This document shows, one piece after another, positions 1 to 9,200 of a stretch of DNA of 64,000 bases. The first letter of the stretch is position 1. Every line of letters begins with the position of its first letter. The DNA lies in contig JACEFZ010021421.1 of NCBI GenBank assembly GCA_014155875.1, positions 586,001-650,000 of the forward strand, in the 5' to 3' direction. The DNA is from Cepaea nemoralis. Lineage: Eukaryota; Mollusca; Gastropoda; Stylommatophora; Helicidae. A program made the position numbers and the translations under genes. Below the pieces are notes generated by a model. It had not been told where the DNA came from. It did no database searches and saw nothing but the letters and a program-made list of their open reading frames with translations.

Positions 1-2565
1 ACTGGTCAAGGTGGTTAAAAGCGAAAAATGGGCAGAGGTGTGTCAAAGAGTAAGCACAGACAAGTCACTGAAATTGTTCTGGCGACTACATAAAAGCATG
101 AGTGGGGTAGTCAAGAATAAGAGCATTTCTGACTTCCAAGGTGCTGACCTCATCTGGCAGAGGACTGATGAGGACAAGGGCAAAGCCCTCTTTGAACGCT
201 ACCTTGAGCAGAGCAACCAGACAGACATGGGAGGCCGGAATCTGGCCAAGGAGGTCACCTCAGACAGATGCAAGGCCCAGAACACTTCGGATGAAGACAC
301 AGTGACAGTGAAAGAAATCAAGGCTGTGCTTCGACGATCAAAAAACAGTGCTCCAGGTCCTGATGGCATAAGATACGACGACATAAATAGGTGTACCGAC
401 AATGAGCTAGAGAAACTAGCAGACATGTACAACAACAGTATAGGGAGTGCTAGCATCAAGGAGGAATGGTTACATAGCTATCTGATTCCCTTGCCGAAGC
501 CTGACAAAGACCACAAAAAAATTCAGGGATATCGAATTATAACCATGCAGAATACAGTAGGCAAGCTGCTGGAGAAGGTAATTGCCAGGAAAATATCAAG
601 CCAACTAGAGAGGCAAGGTGTTTTCCCACCTACCCTGGGTGGGTACCGTCCAAAAAGAGAAACCTGGACCAATGCAGCAGTCTTTGCCCATGATGTCTAT
701 GAAGGTTTCCACTCAGGCACTGAAACTGTTGCTGCAGCGATTGATCTTGAGGACGCATACAACAGAGTACCACTGGATTTTTTAATGTTTCAGCTTCTTG
801 AACTAAACGTAAGTCCATTCCTCCTTAGTTGGATCGCTGCAGCCCTCTTCCAACGGAAAGTAGTTTTTAGATGTGGCAGTTGGACTTCGGAACCAACAAC
901 AATATATCCTGGCCTACCACAGGGATCACCATTATCTCCGGTACTGTTCAACGCCTACACAGTGAGAATCACCAGTGAGCAGATCACTGGACCTGGCAGG
1001 ACATTGTCATATGCCGATGATGTTTTAGTGTATCGTCATGGTAAGGATAGAGAGGAGGTTGCTGTGGAACTACAAACCGAACTCAATCGCATAAGTACTT
1101 GGTGTGATGAAGCTGGGGCAATGGTCAACCCAACAAAGGCAACAGTGACTTGGTTCTCGTTGAATAATCATATTGTCAACAATCCAACACCAACTGTAAT
1201 GCTGTGTTCAGAGACGGTGGAAAGAATGCAGGCAATGAATTACCTGGGGATACGGTTTGATCGAAGCCTTGCTTATAATGTGCACATAGACCAGGTGATA
1301 ACAAAGGCCAAGCGGGGCCTGGCAGCGATGCGGGTGATGGCGGCAGCAAACTGCGAGCAGCGCCATCTATGTCTTCTGTACGAGTGGCTGGTCATGTCTG
1401 TTTTGGAGTATGCAATGGCAATCCTGACTCTCAGCCATAAGCAGATAGAAAGGATGGAAAGGATACAGAATGAAGCTATGCGCATTATTCTTGGATGTAC
1501 AAGAGATACAGCATGCAGGGCGATGCGCTACCTTCTTGATTTTCCAACCATTGAAGAGAGAATGCAAGTTTGCAGGGCACGCGCCTACCTCAGAATTAAC
1601 GCAAACACACAGCATCCACTGCATAGTGAAATTAGGAAGGTGAAGGGCAGCAGGTTAAAAAGAGGACGGTCGTGGATGGGTCAAGCCGAAGACATTCTTC
1701 AACAGGTGTGTTCACTTGAGGACTTAGAACCTGGCGAGGAGTGGGTGCAAGTGCCAACAGACTTCTGCACATCCTTTTCAGTTTGCATCCAACTAGATAG
1801 AAAATGCAGACAAGAAAATCCGGCTGCTGTGGAGGCTGAAGTACAAGCGTTGATTTTCGAGAATTCGCTAGACAGTGACGCGGTCATCTACACAGATGGG
1901 TCGGTCGTCCGACATGTGAGAAGCTCATGGGCCTTTACAGCTCGGGCCGGAGGGAGAATTGTGAAGGAGGACTCTTTCACTGAAACCACAAGTAGCCTGA
2001 CCATGGAAGTCATGGCAGTAAGTAAAGCAATAACATGGCTCGAGACACAGACATTCACTAGGGCTTGTTTCCTTAGCGACTCAATGAACATGATCAAGAG
2101 GATAGAGGAGGGGTCGATCCGAAGAGAATGGTTGCTGCCTCTGGAGCGGTCTCGGCTGGCAAAGATTAGTTTCATCTTCGTGCCAGGTCATGCGGGAGTA
2201 CAAGGAAATGAGCGGGCTGACAAGCTCGCAGGTGAGGCTACTGTGGAGGGCGGACGCGCCATGGACCAGGCTGACATTCTGAATGCTCTACGAGAAGTGA
2301 GACTTTTGCAAGAACCAAGTGATGACTCTGAATCTACAACAATGGCCAGACTGCGAGAGCAGCAAATTAAAAGAGGGGTGGCCAAACAAGAACACTATGC
2401 AGGAAGCCAAAGAAGATTGATAAACCAACACAGAACTGGCGTCGTTAGCCGCTACACGCTGCGGGATTTGCTGAGGAGGGGATCCGAGCACTTATGGACT
2501 GAATGGTCCGATGTGCAACGAGGATAATCTGTCGACTAACTAACTAACAGGGGCTAGTTAGCTGA
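1..2565 (+). mobile_element. LINE-A non-LTR retrotransposon, 3' portion cut by the window edge
   Basis: The long RT/RNase H reading frame runs to 2527 and is followed by a short non-coding tail carrying CTAA repeats (around 2531-2550) and then GA repeats. The same 3' end (the GGATAATCTGTCGACTAAC region) recurs at 45.1 kb, at 47.5 kb (reversed) and at 58.0 kb (reversed), so the 3' boundary near 2550 is supported by comparison. The apurinic endonuclease expected at the N-terminus would lie off the left edge. RNase H plus a short-repeat tail suggests the I/Ingi/Nimb group, but the clade is an inference. Confidence 0.85.
11..2527 (+). CDS. LINE-A ORF2: reverse transcriptase with C-terminal RNase H (5' partial)
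   Basis: This is an uninterrupted frame of 838 codons, and the frame stays open to base 2, so Met at 11 is probably internal. Residues 114-120 hold the RT entry motif APGPDGI. The catalytic YADD is at residues 334-337, followed by the thumb/connection region. An RNase H domain begins with YTDGS at 627-631, has a central Glu and Asp (MEV..., LSDS...), and carries PGHAGVQGNERADKLAG from about 725. In this class of element the protein copies its own RNA at a nicked target site. No stop or frameshift interrupts it, unlike every other LINE in the window, so the insertion is young or the element was recently active. It lies downstream of KIF4 exon 4 in gene orientation, so probably in a KIF4 intron, and on the opposite strand. 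Confidence 0.85.
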   Translation: MVKSEKWAEVCQRVSTDKSLKLFWRLHKSMSGVVKNKSISDFQGADLIWQRTDEDKGKALFERYLEQSNQTDMGGRNLAKEVTSDRCKAQNTSDEDTVTVKEIKAVLRRSKNSAPGPDGIRYDDINRCTDNELEKLADMYNNSIGSASIKEEWLHSYLIPLPKPDKDHKKIQGYRIITMQNTVGKLLEKVIARKISSQLERQGVFPPTLGGYRPKRETWTNAAVFAHDVYEGFHSGTETVAAAIDLEDAYNRVPLDFLMFQLLELNVSPFLLSWIAAALFQRKVVFRCGSWTSEPTTIYPGLPQGSPLSPVLFNAYTVRITSEQITGPGRTLSYADDVLVYRHGKDREEVAVELQTELNRISTWCDEAGAMVNPTKATVTWFSLNNHIVNNPTPTVMLCSETVERMQAMNYLGIRFDRSLAYNVHIDQVITKAKRGLAAMRVMAAANCEQRHLCLLYEWLVMSVLEYAMAILTLSHKQIERMERIQNEAMRIILGCTRDTACRAMRYLLDFPTIEERMQVCRARAYLRINANTQHPLHSEIRKVKGSRLKRGRSWMGQAEDILQQVCSLEDLEPGEEWVQVPTDFCTSFSVCIQLDRKCRQENPAAVEAEVQALIFENSLDSDAVIYTDGSVVRHVRSSWAFTARAGGRIVKEDSFTETTSSLTMEVMAVSKAITWLETQTFTRACFLSDSMNMIKRIEEGSIRREWLLPLERSRLAKISFIFVPGHAGVQGNERADKLAGEATVEGGRAMDQADILNALREVRLLQEPSDDSESTTMARLREQQIKRGVAKQEHYAGSQRRLINQHRTGVVSRYTLRDLLRRGSEHLWTEWSDVQRG

Positions 2566-2884
2566 GATCAGAGAGAGAGAGAGAGAGCAGATTTCACATG
2601 GTACTGGTTTAGTTAACAGAGCACATGTCATCTGATACTTTTTGAGCTAGAGAAAATCTTTATTTTCAAAGGGTTAAGAATTGGGCACGCAGGCCCGTCT
2701 GACATTCTGCCCTTCTTCAGAACAGATTTCATGTGGTACTGTTTGAGAGCAAGTGTCATTCGTTTCATATGGTACTTTTAAAGATAAGAGAGCAGGTGTT
2801 ATTCAGCACTTTTCAAGTTAAGAAAGCAGGTGTCATTTGGCACTTTTCAAGTTAAGAGAGCAGCTGTCATCTGGTAGGCAGAGA
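2566..2884. other. Spacer with a short imperfect repeat
   Basis: No gene is seen. The stretch carries loosely repeated phrases (GAGAGCAG...TGTCAT...GGTACTTTT) roughly every 45-60 bp between 2575 and 2880, and part of an AATAAA-tailed repeat at 2645-2720. Confidence 0.4.
2645..2720 (-). repeat. AATAAA-tail repeat fragment
   Basis: Read on the minus strand it carries GGGCCTGCGTGCCCAA..., then CCCTTTGAAAATAAAG. The same end occurs at 19.4 kb, 46.7 kb, 48.5 kb and 56.0 kb. It looks like the 3' tail of a retroposon that carries its own polyadenylation signal. Confidence 0.6.
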
Positions 2885-3025
2885 AATAAAAACCTGGATG
2901 GCCTGACCATATGGCATGGTCGAGACAAGAACACGGAGCTGATCCACAACTCTGGTGATCGAGTGAGATGGCAAGACATAACCACCCATGTTTACCGGCA
3001 TGGCATATGATGTTGATGAAGATTT
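2885..3025 (+). mobile_element. LINE-D 3'-end fragment
   Basis: Translation resembles the C-terminal block of the RTE-like LINE-D (DGLT.WHGRDKNTELIHNSGDRVRWQD..., then a His-rich end) and finishes in a GATG-type simple tail. It matches copies at 32.0, 33.4, 34.2 and 48.9 kb. It is 5' truncated and non-coding. Confidence 0.7.
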
Positions 3026-3217
3026 CATCTGGTACTTTTCAAATTAAACAGCAAACATATCTCAAAGCCACACAGACTTCCATACACCCAAATAAAAAGA
3101 AAACAATGTGCTTGTATTCCCAATGGTAGAAGATGATACGGGAATGAATTAATCGCGCAAACTAGAAACAATGAATCATAAAAAGAAAGTGGACAATATT
3201 CTTCATCTTCTAGTTTA

Positions 3218-3604
3218 GTTTAGTTGATGGATCAACATCACGGCACACGGGTGCAACCCATAAGTGCTCGATTCTACTCCTAACTCAAGCCTGAGTCCGG
3301 AGAAACTCAGCTGAGTGCACGAACTCCGTTGCATCGGCGAGGATCCTGAAATACTTTGGGTAGATTTTAAACTCGAAATTTTGCCCGGGCAGCGCCATTT
3401 GGCTACTCTTTTTCGATTTCCAACTGCCAAGGGATTTTGTACGTGTGCAACATTACACACGGGCGTCCGATCTCACTACCCAGAGACCAGGGGAAATTTG
3501 ATTACTATAAGGCCACGTGAAAAAAAATCCTGGTCTGCACCGGGGCATGACCCGGGACCTCCAGCACTCGAGTCAGACACCATTCCTCGAGACCACGCAA
3601 GCAC
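3218..3604 (-). repeat. SINE-5, tRNA-headed, full-length copy
   Basis: On the minus strand it starts with a tRNA-like head (GCGTGGTCTCGAGGAATGG A-box region and a B-box-like CCCGGGTCATGCCCCGG) and ends near GATGTTGATCCATCAACTAAAC. A second copy in the other orientation at 36313-36836 shares both ends. A related copy is at 17270-17560. Confidence 0.65.
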
Positions 3605-3854
3605 CCCTCTCCATCTTCTGCATTCCTCCAGTATTTGTTGGTTGTACAGTATTCACATAGTTTACAACATAGCAGTAATATTTGCACCAGTGGTGCAGTG
3701 ATACCAGGGTGCCACCACGGTGATCTTTTATGTACCAGGAGGGCATTGCCTAACAAAATATTTAATTATATTTGTTTTATTTATTCCTTTTCTTAAATGT
3801 CATCTTTCTGGAGTTTTAAGCAGCTGGAGCATCTATTTTGTGTGTGTGGGGAGG

Positions 3855-4085
3855 GGGGGGGGGCATATCCTATTTACAGGACATTGCTGTCAACACCAAC
3901 GTTTTACTGCTGGTGTTGTCTTGGCAAATTTTACGTTCAGTAGTTTGCCATTTGTTTTCTGAACGACCAGCTCACATACCTCCGTAAGTAACCAACGCAA
4001 CGCGATCTGCTGTCAAATCTCATGCAGCTGTGTTTCGTACATGGGTGTACGAGATTACGAACATCCATAACTCCTTTGCTAGGGA
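3855..4085 (-). repeat. SINE-2 copy
   Basis: It shares the segment around ACAGGACATTGCTGTCAACA and CAGTAGTTTGCCATT...TTTCTGAACGACCAG with more than eight other places in the window. In the 12.45 kb and 21.2 kb copies, read the other way, this family has a tRNA-like head and a tail ending GTCCTGTAAGGGATGTGCAA. Confidence 0.65.
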
Positions 4086-4087
4086 GA

Positions 4088-4305
4088 CCGGCTGTGTATG
4101 GATTAGCTTTCCTTATTACCAGTGTCCCTCGCCATCAAATGAACCCACTCCGACTTCTGAGGTACTTGTAATTTACGTCCCCAAGTCAAGGATGGGAAGT
4201 CAACATTTTAGTCCAACTGACCGGTGTGGGGGTTTAACCCGCTACCTTGACATCAGCAGTTTAAGAGTGAGTACTATTCATTTGGCTATGCTCACCACCG
4301 TCATG
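4088..4305 (-). repeat. SINE-A copy, reverse orientation
   Basis: Reverse-complement reading gives the SINE-A order: tRNA-like head, B-box GGTTAAACCC, TTGGACTAAAATGTTGACTT, CTTGGGGACGTAAATTACA, then the GGTAATAAGGAAAGCTAATCC block. It abuts SINE-2. Confidence 0.65.
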
Positions 4306-4493
4306 CAGCTTGAAAAGCACCCTGGCACTATTTATTGTACATATAATTGTATTTATTGACGTAAGACTACGCAACTGATTAGCACCACTCAGCAGACACA
4401 TTAAACTGTCTCCTGTCATTAGTTTACCCAGATTAACCTAGCTGGGACAATATCAACAATAAACATGAAGACATCAACACAAAACACATACAC

Positions 4494-4658
4494 GTCCTCC
4501 TTCTTAGTCTGGTCAATGTTCAGCGTAAATATTGCGTGTGATCGGCTGGACGTGCTGTTCATGGCCGTGGCTCCGGTGGTCCGGCCCTGAGAGCCCTCGC
4601 TCAGCAGTTTCATTGTCTGAGAAAAATTGGTCACCAATACTTCCTTCAGGCCCTGGAT
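4494..4658 (-). CDS. KIF4: KIF4 coding exon 4 (switch I region)
   Basis: Encodes 55 residues from IQGLKEVLV to TKKED, including the ATP-sensing switch I motif NSTSSRSH. The acceptor (TTGCAG) is at 4660-4659 and the donor GTGTATG starts at 4493. Phase 0 at both ends joins cleanly to exon 3. The residues after it would be the switch II exon, which I could not find between 1 and 4493. Confidence 0.88.
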
Positions 4659-4779
4659 CTGCAATAGAAATATTTCACAATGTTCTTAGAAGGAAAACAG
4701 TGCTCATGTAGACACCTATAGCATTGTACATGTGGTGAAGACCCATACTCTTATAGACCCATTAACACTCATCTGCCTA

Positions 4780-5345
4780 TATGAGGCTACGACCTCCAGC
4801 ATGAGAATGGAGGTGGAGTCAGTAACAGCGGCATTCCAGTGGCTAGAGGAGACTACTGCAACACACGTTGTATTCATTACGGATTCAAAGGGTATGCTTA
4901 GCAAGGTGGAGAAAGGAATGTTTCGTGTGGAATGGCTCTCGTCGCTTCAGAGGTCACAGATTGTGAGAATTGTATGGATATTTTGCCCTGGCCATGCGGG
5001 GGTACGGGGGAATGAAAAGGCTGATAGGCTAGCAGGGAATGCACCTCTTGGTTGTACTTTGCCTATGGACAAGGGGGAGGTGGTCGTGCATTTGTGGGAC
5101 CAGGTGGAGAAGGCGGAGGAACAGATTGAGAACCCATATATGGAAAGAATGAGATTGCGGGGGATCTGCAGGGGTTCTGGAAGAATCTCAAAACTGAGAG
5201 GGAAGACCAGGAGAACTTTTAATCAGATAGCGGTGGGAACGATTAATAATATGACTCTTCGCTGGCTGTTGAATGAGGGGACGGAGCAAATATGGGAATG
5301 TCCTGAGTGCAGCGATGTCGGTTCTTAACACAGCTCAGCTCAACT
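4780..5345 (+). pseudogene. LINE-C fragment: RNase H domain and C-terminus
   Basis: An open frame to the stop at 5326-5328 contains the RNase H core: MEVESVTAAFQWLEE, FITDSKGML, FCPGHAGVRGNEKADRLAG. The C-terminal block RWLLNEGTEQIWECPECSDVGS follows. The first Asp strand (YTDGS) and the whole RT are missing, so this is a 5'-truncated insertion starting at about 4780. The Met at 4732 is in flanking DNA and not a real start. The tail is CTCAA-like. A longer sister copy is at 59252-60268. Confidence 0.8.
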
Positions 5346-5811
5346 CAGCTGCCTTTACATCCCAAGACATATTGAGGTCGCCATTTTGTGCTGGATCAAC
5401 CTGAAGCATAGGTCAATTTAAAAAACCCACCTCAATATGATATTCGAACCCATGACCGCTGGGCCAGCAGGGGAGCATCTAGCCACTACACTACCGCAGC
5501 TCCCATGTAACATCTGAGCAATCAATAATTCTTCTGCATTCAGATTTTCAAGTTATATGTGCACTCTTCCTTCCAGAATATCTTTCAACAAGCAAGTACG
5601 TCTAAATTTACATTTTTTCAAAGTATGTCCCGTAGCGAACATCAAGAGTTAATATTAAACCCTCATAACGTATGTTTTAACACATTCATTCTATGATCAA
5701 AAGTCACATACCAAAGCACTGCTACTGCCTCAGATGTAACAACTTTTATGGTCATCTGTCTTCTTTGGTGAAATTGCTGGTTCCAGTAGTTGTTCCCCTT
5801 TTCTTGACCTT
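5346..5811. other. Intronic spacer, nothing recognised
   Basis: AT-rich DNA inside the 8.7-kb KIF4 intron. No coding signal is seen. The 5400-5500 stretch (CCTCAATATGATATTCGAACC...) looks like a degraded tRNA-headed repeat. Confidence 0.3.
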
Positions 5812-6165
5812 CTGTGCTGCCTAATTTAAACTGCTTTAGGGACACGCGTTTCCAAGGCACCAGGGCCAGGTTCTATACTGGCCAAGACCTACTAACACGT
5901 TCTAGTCGTGTGTCCTGGGCAACAGGTCCCTTCAGGGTCCTGACTAACGTAGTAGGATCGCTGAATCTTCCGAAGTCGGAGAGTATCTACCTGCATGGCG
6001 AGGAACCACCAGTCTGCACACCAATAAGCCAGACATGGGACAACGGATACTCACGCAAACCTCAGTCTGGTATGACGTCACACTGATGTTGCAAAACGGG
6101 ATGTCTTCATCCGACATACAGGACTTTGTGCTGGAGGTCACAGCCAGCGAACGCAAGAAAGCAAC
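5812..6165 (+). repeat. Dispersed repeat, inverted relative to a copy at 35.8-36.05 kb
   Basis: The part from about 5965 to 6165 (GAAGTCGGAGAGTATCTACC..., ACCAATAAGCCAGACATGGG..., GACTTTGTGCTGGAGGTCAC) matches the reverse complement of 35846-36055 with minor changes. No ORF of note. Confidence 0.65.
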
Positions 6166-6292
6166 TGCTTTAAAAACTTATACTGAGGTAGCAGGTTCAA
6201 CCCCTACACTGGTCAGCTGGACTAAAATGTTGACTTCTCATCCTTGACTTGGGGATGTAAATTACAAGTACCTCAGAAATCGGAGTGTGTTC
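6166..6292 (+). repeat. SINE-A middle part that seeds the 106-bp satellite
   Basis: Contains the SINE-A B-box region GGTTCAACCCCTACACTGG, then CAGCTGGACTAAAATGTTGA, CTTGACTTGGGGATGTAAAT and AGTACCTCAGAAATCGGAGT. This is the same order as the full copies at 39.3 kb and 52.8 kb. It leads without a break into the first 106-bp unit. The tRNA-like A-box half is missing. Confidence 0.8.
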
Positions 6293-9200
6293 GCCTGATG
6301 GCCAGGGACACTGGTAATAGGGAAAGTTAATCCACAAGCAAACATCAGTCCTGTACACTCCCATTAGTACAAGGCAACTACTGTAAGCAGTAGCATCGCC
6401 TGATGGCAAGGGACACTGGTAATATGGAAAGTTAATCCACAAGCAAACATCAGTCCTGTACACTCCCATTAGTACAATGGCAACTACTGTAAGCAGTAGC
6501 ATCGCCTGATGGCAAGGGACACTGGTAATATGGAAAGTTAATCCACAAGCAAACATCAGTCCTGTACACTCCCATTAGTACAATGGCAACTACTGTAAGC
6601 AGTAGCATCGCCTGATGGCAAGGGACACTGGCAACAGGGAAAGTTAATCCACAAGCAAACATCAGTCCTGTACACTCCCATTAGTACAATGGCAACTACT
6701 GTAAGCAGTAGCATCGCCTGATGGCAAGGGACACTGGCAACAGAGAAAGTTAATCCACAAGCAAACATCAATCCTGTACACTCCCATTAGTACAATGGCA
6801 ACTACTGTAAGCAGTAGCATCACCTGATGGCAAGGGACACTGGCAACAGGGAAAGTTAACCCACAAGCAAACATCAATCCTGTACACTCCCATTAGTACA
6901 ATGGCAACTACTGTAAGCAGTAGCATCGCCTGATGGCAAGGGACACTGGCAACAGGGAAAGTTAACCCACAAGCAAACATCAGTCCTGTACACTCCCATT
7001 AGTACAATGGCAACTACTGTAAGCAGTAGCATCGCCTGATGGCAAGGGACACTGGCAACAGAGAAAGTTAATCCACAAGCAAACATCAATCCTGTACACT
7101 CCCATTAGTACAATGGCAACTACTGTAAGCAGTAGCATCACCTGATGGCAAGGGACACTGGCAACAGGGAAAGTTAACCCACAAGCAAACATCAATCCTG
7201 TACACTCCCATTAGTACAATGGCAACTACTGTAAGCAGTAGCATCGCCTGATGGCAAGGGACACTGGCAACAGGGAAAGTTAACCCACAAGCAAACATCA
7301 GTCCTGTACACTCCCATTAGTACAATGGCAACTACTGTAAGCAGTAGCATCACCTGATGGCAAGGGACACTGGCAACAGGGAAAGTTAACCCACAAGCAA
7401 ACATCAGTCCTGTACACTCCCATTAGTACAATGGCAACTACTGTAAGCAGTAGCATCACCTGATGGCAAGGGACACTGGTAATATGGAAAGTTAACCCAC
7501 AAGCAAACATCAGTCCTGTACACTCCCATTAGTACAATGGCAACTACTGTAAGCAGTAGCATCGCCTGATGGCAAGGGACACTGGTAACAGGGAAAGTTA
7601 ACCCACAAGCAAACATCAATCCTGTACACTCCCATTAGTACAATGGCAACTACTGTAAGCAGTAGCATCACCTGATGGCAAGGGACACTGGTAACAGGGA
7701 AAGTTAACCCACAAGCAAACATCAATCCTGTACACTCCCATTAGTACAATGGCAACTACTGTAAGCAGTAGCATCGCCTGATGGCAAGGGACACTGGCAA
7801 CAGGGAAAGTTAACCCACAAGCAAACATCAATCCTGTACACTCCCATTAGTACAATGGCAACTACTGTAAGCAGTAGCATCACCTGATGGCAAGGGACAC
7901 TGGTAACAGGGAAAGTTAAACCCACAAGCAAACATCAATCCTGTACACTCCCATTAGTACAATGGCAACTACTGTAAGCAGTAGCATCGCCTGATGGCAA
8001 GGGACACTGGCAACAGGGAAAGTTAACCCACAAGCAAACATCAATCCTGTACACTCCCATTAGTACAATGGCAACTACTGTAAGCAGTAGCATCACCTGA
8101 TGGCAAGGGACACTGGTAACAGGGAAAGTTAACCCACAAGCAAACATCAATCCTGTACACTCCATTAGTACAATGGCAACTACTGTAAGCAGTAGCATCA
8201 CCTGATGGCAAGGGGACACTGGCAACAGGGAAAGTTAACCCACAAGCAAACATCAGTCCTGTACACTCCCATTAGTACAATGGCAACTACTGTAAGCAGT
8301 AGCATCACCTGATGGCAAGGGACACTGGCAACAGAGAAAGTTAACCCACAAGCAAACATCAGTCCTGTACACTCCCATTAGTACAATGGCAACTACTGTA
8401 AGCAGTAGCATCACCTGATGGCAAGGGACACTGGCAACAGGGAAAGTTAACCCACAAGCAAACATCAATCCTGTACACTCCCATTAGTACAATGGCAACT
8501 ACTGTAAGCAGTAGCATCACCTGATGGCAAGGGACACTGGTAACAGGGAAAGTTAACCCACAAGCAAACATCAATCCTGTACACTCCCATTAGTACAATG
8601 GCAACTACTGTAAGCAGTAGCATCACCTGATGGCAAGGGACACTGGCAACAGAGAAAGTTAACCCACAAGCAAACATCAGTCCTGTACACTCCCATTAGT
8701 ACAATGGCAACTACTGTAAGCAGTAGCATCACCTGATGGCAAGGGACACTGGCAACAGGGAAAGTTAACCCACAAGCAAACATCAATCCTGTACACTCCC
8801 ATTAGTACAATGGCAACTACTGTAAGCAGTAGCATCACCTGATGGCAAGGGACACTGGCAACAGGGAAAGTTAACCCACAAGCAAACATCAATCCTGTAC
8901 ACTCCCATTAGTACAATGGCAACTACTGTAAGCAGTAGCATCACCTGATGGCAAGGGACACTGGCAACAGGGAAAGTTAACCCACAAGCAAACATCAATC
9001 CTGTACACTCCCATTAGTACAATGGCAACTACTGTAAGCAGTAGCATCACCTGATGGCAAGGGACACTGGCAACAGGGAAAGTTAACCCACAAGCAAACA
9101 TCAATCCTGTACACTCCCATTAGTACAATGGCAACTACTGTAAGCAGTAGCATCACCTGATGGCAAGGGACACTGGCAACAGGGAAAGTTAACCCACAAG

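Noticed and set aside
4732..5328. Host RNase H gene
   Set aside because: It lacks the first catalytic strand, has a LINE C-terminus and tail, and a longer LINE copy exists at 59.3 kb.
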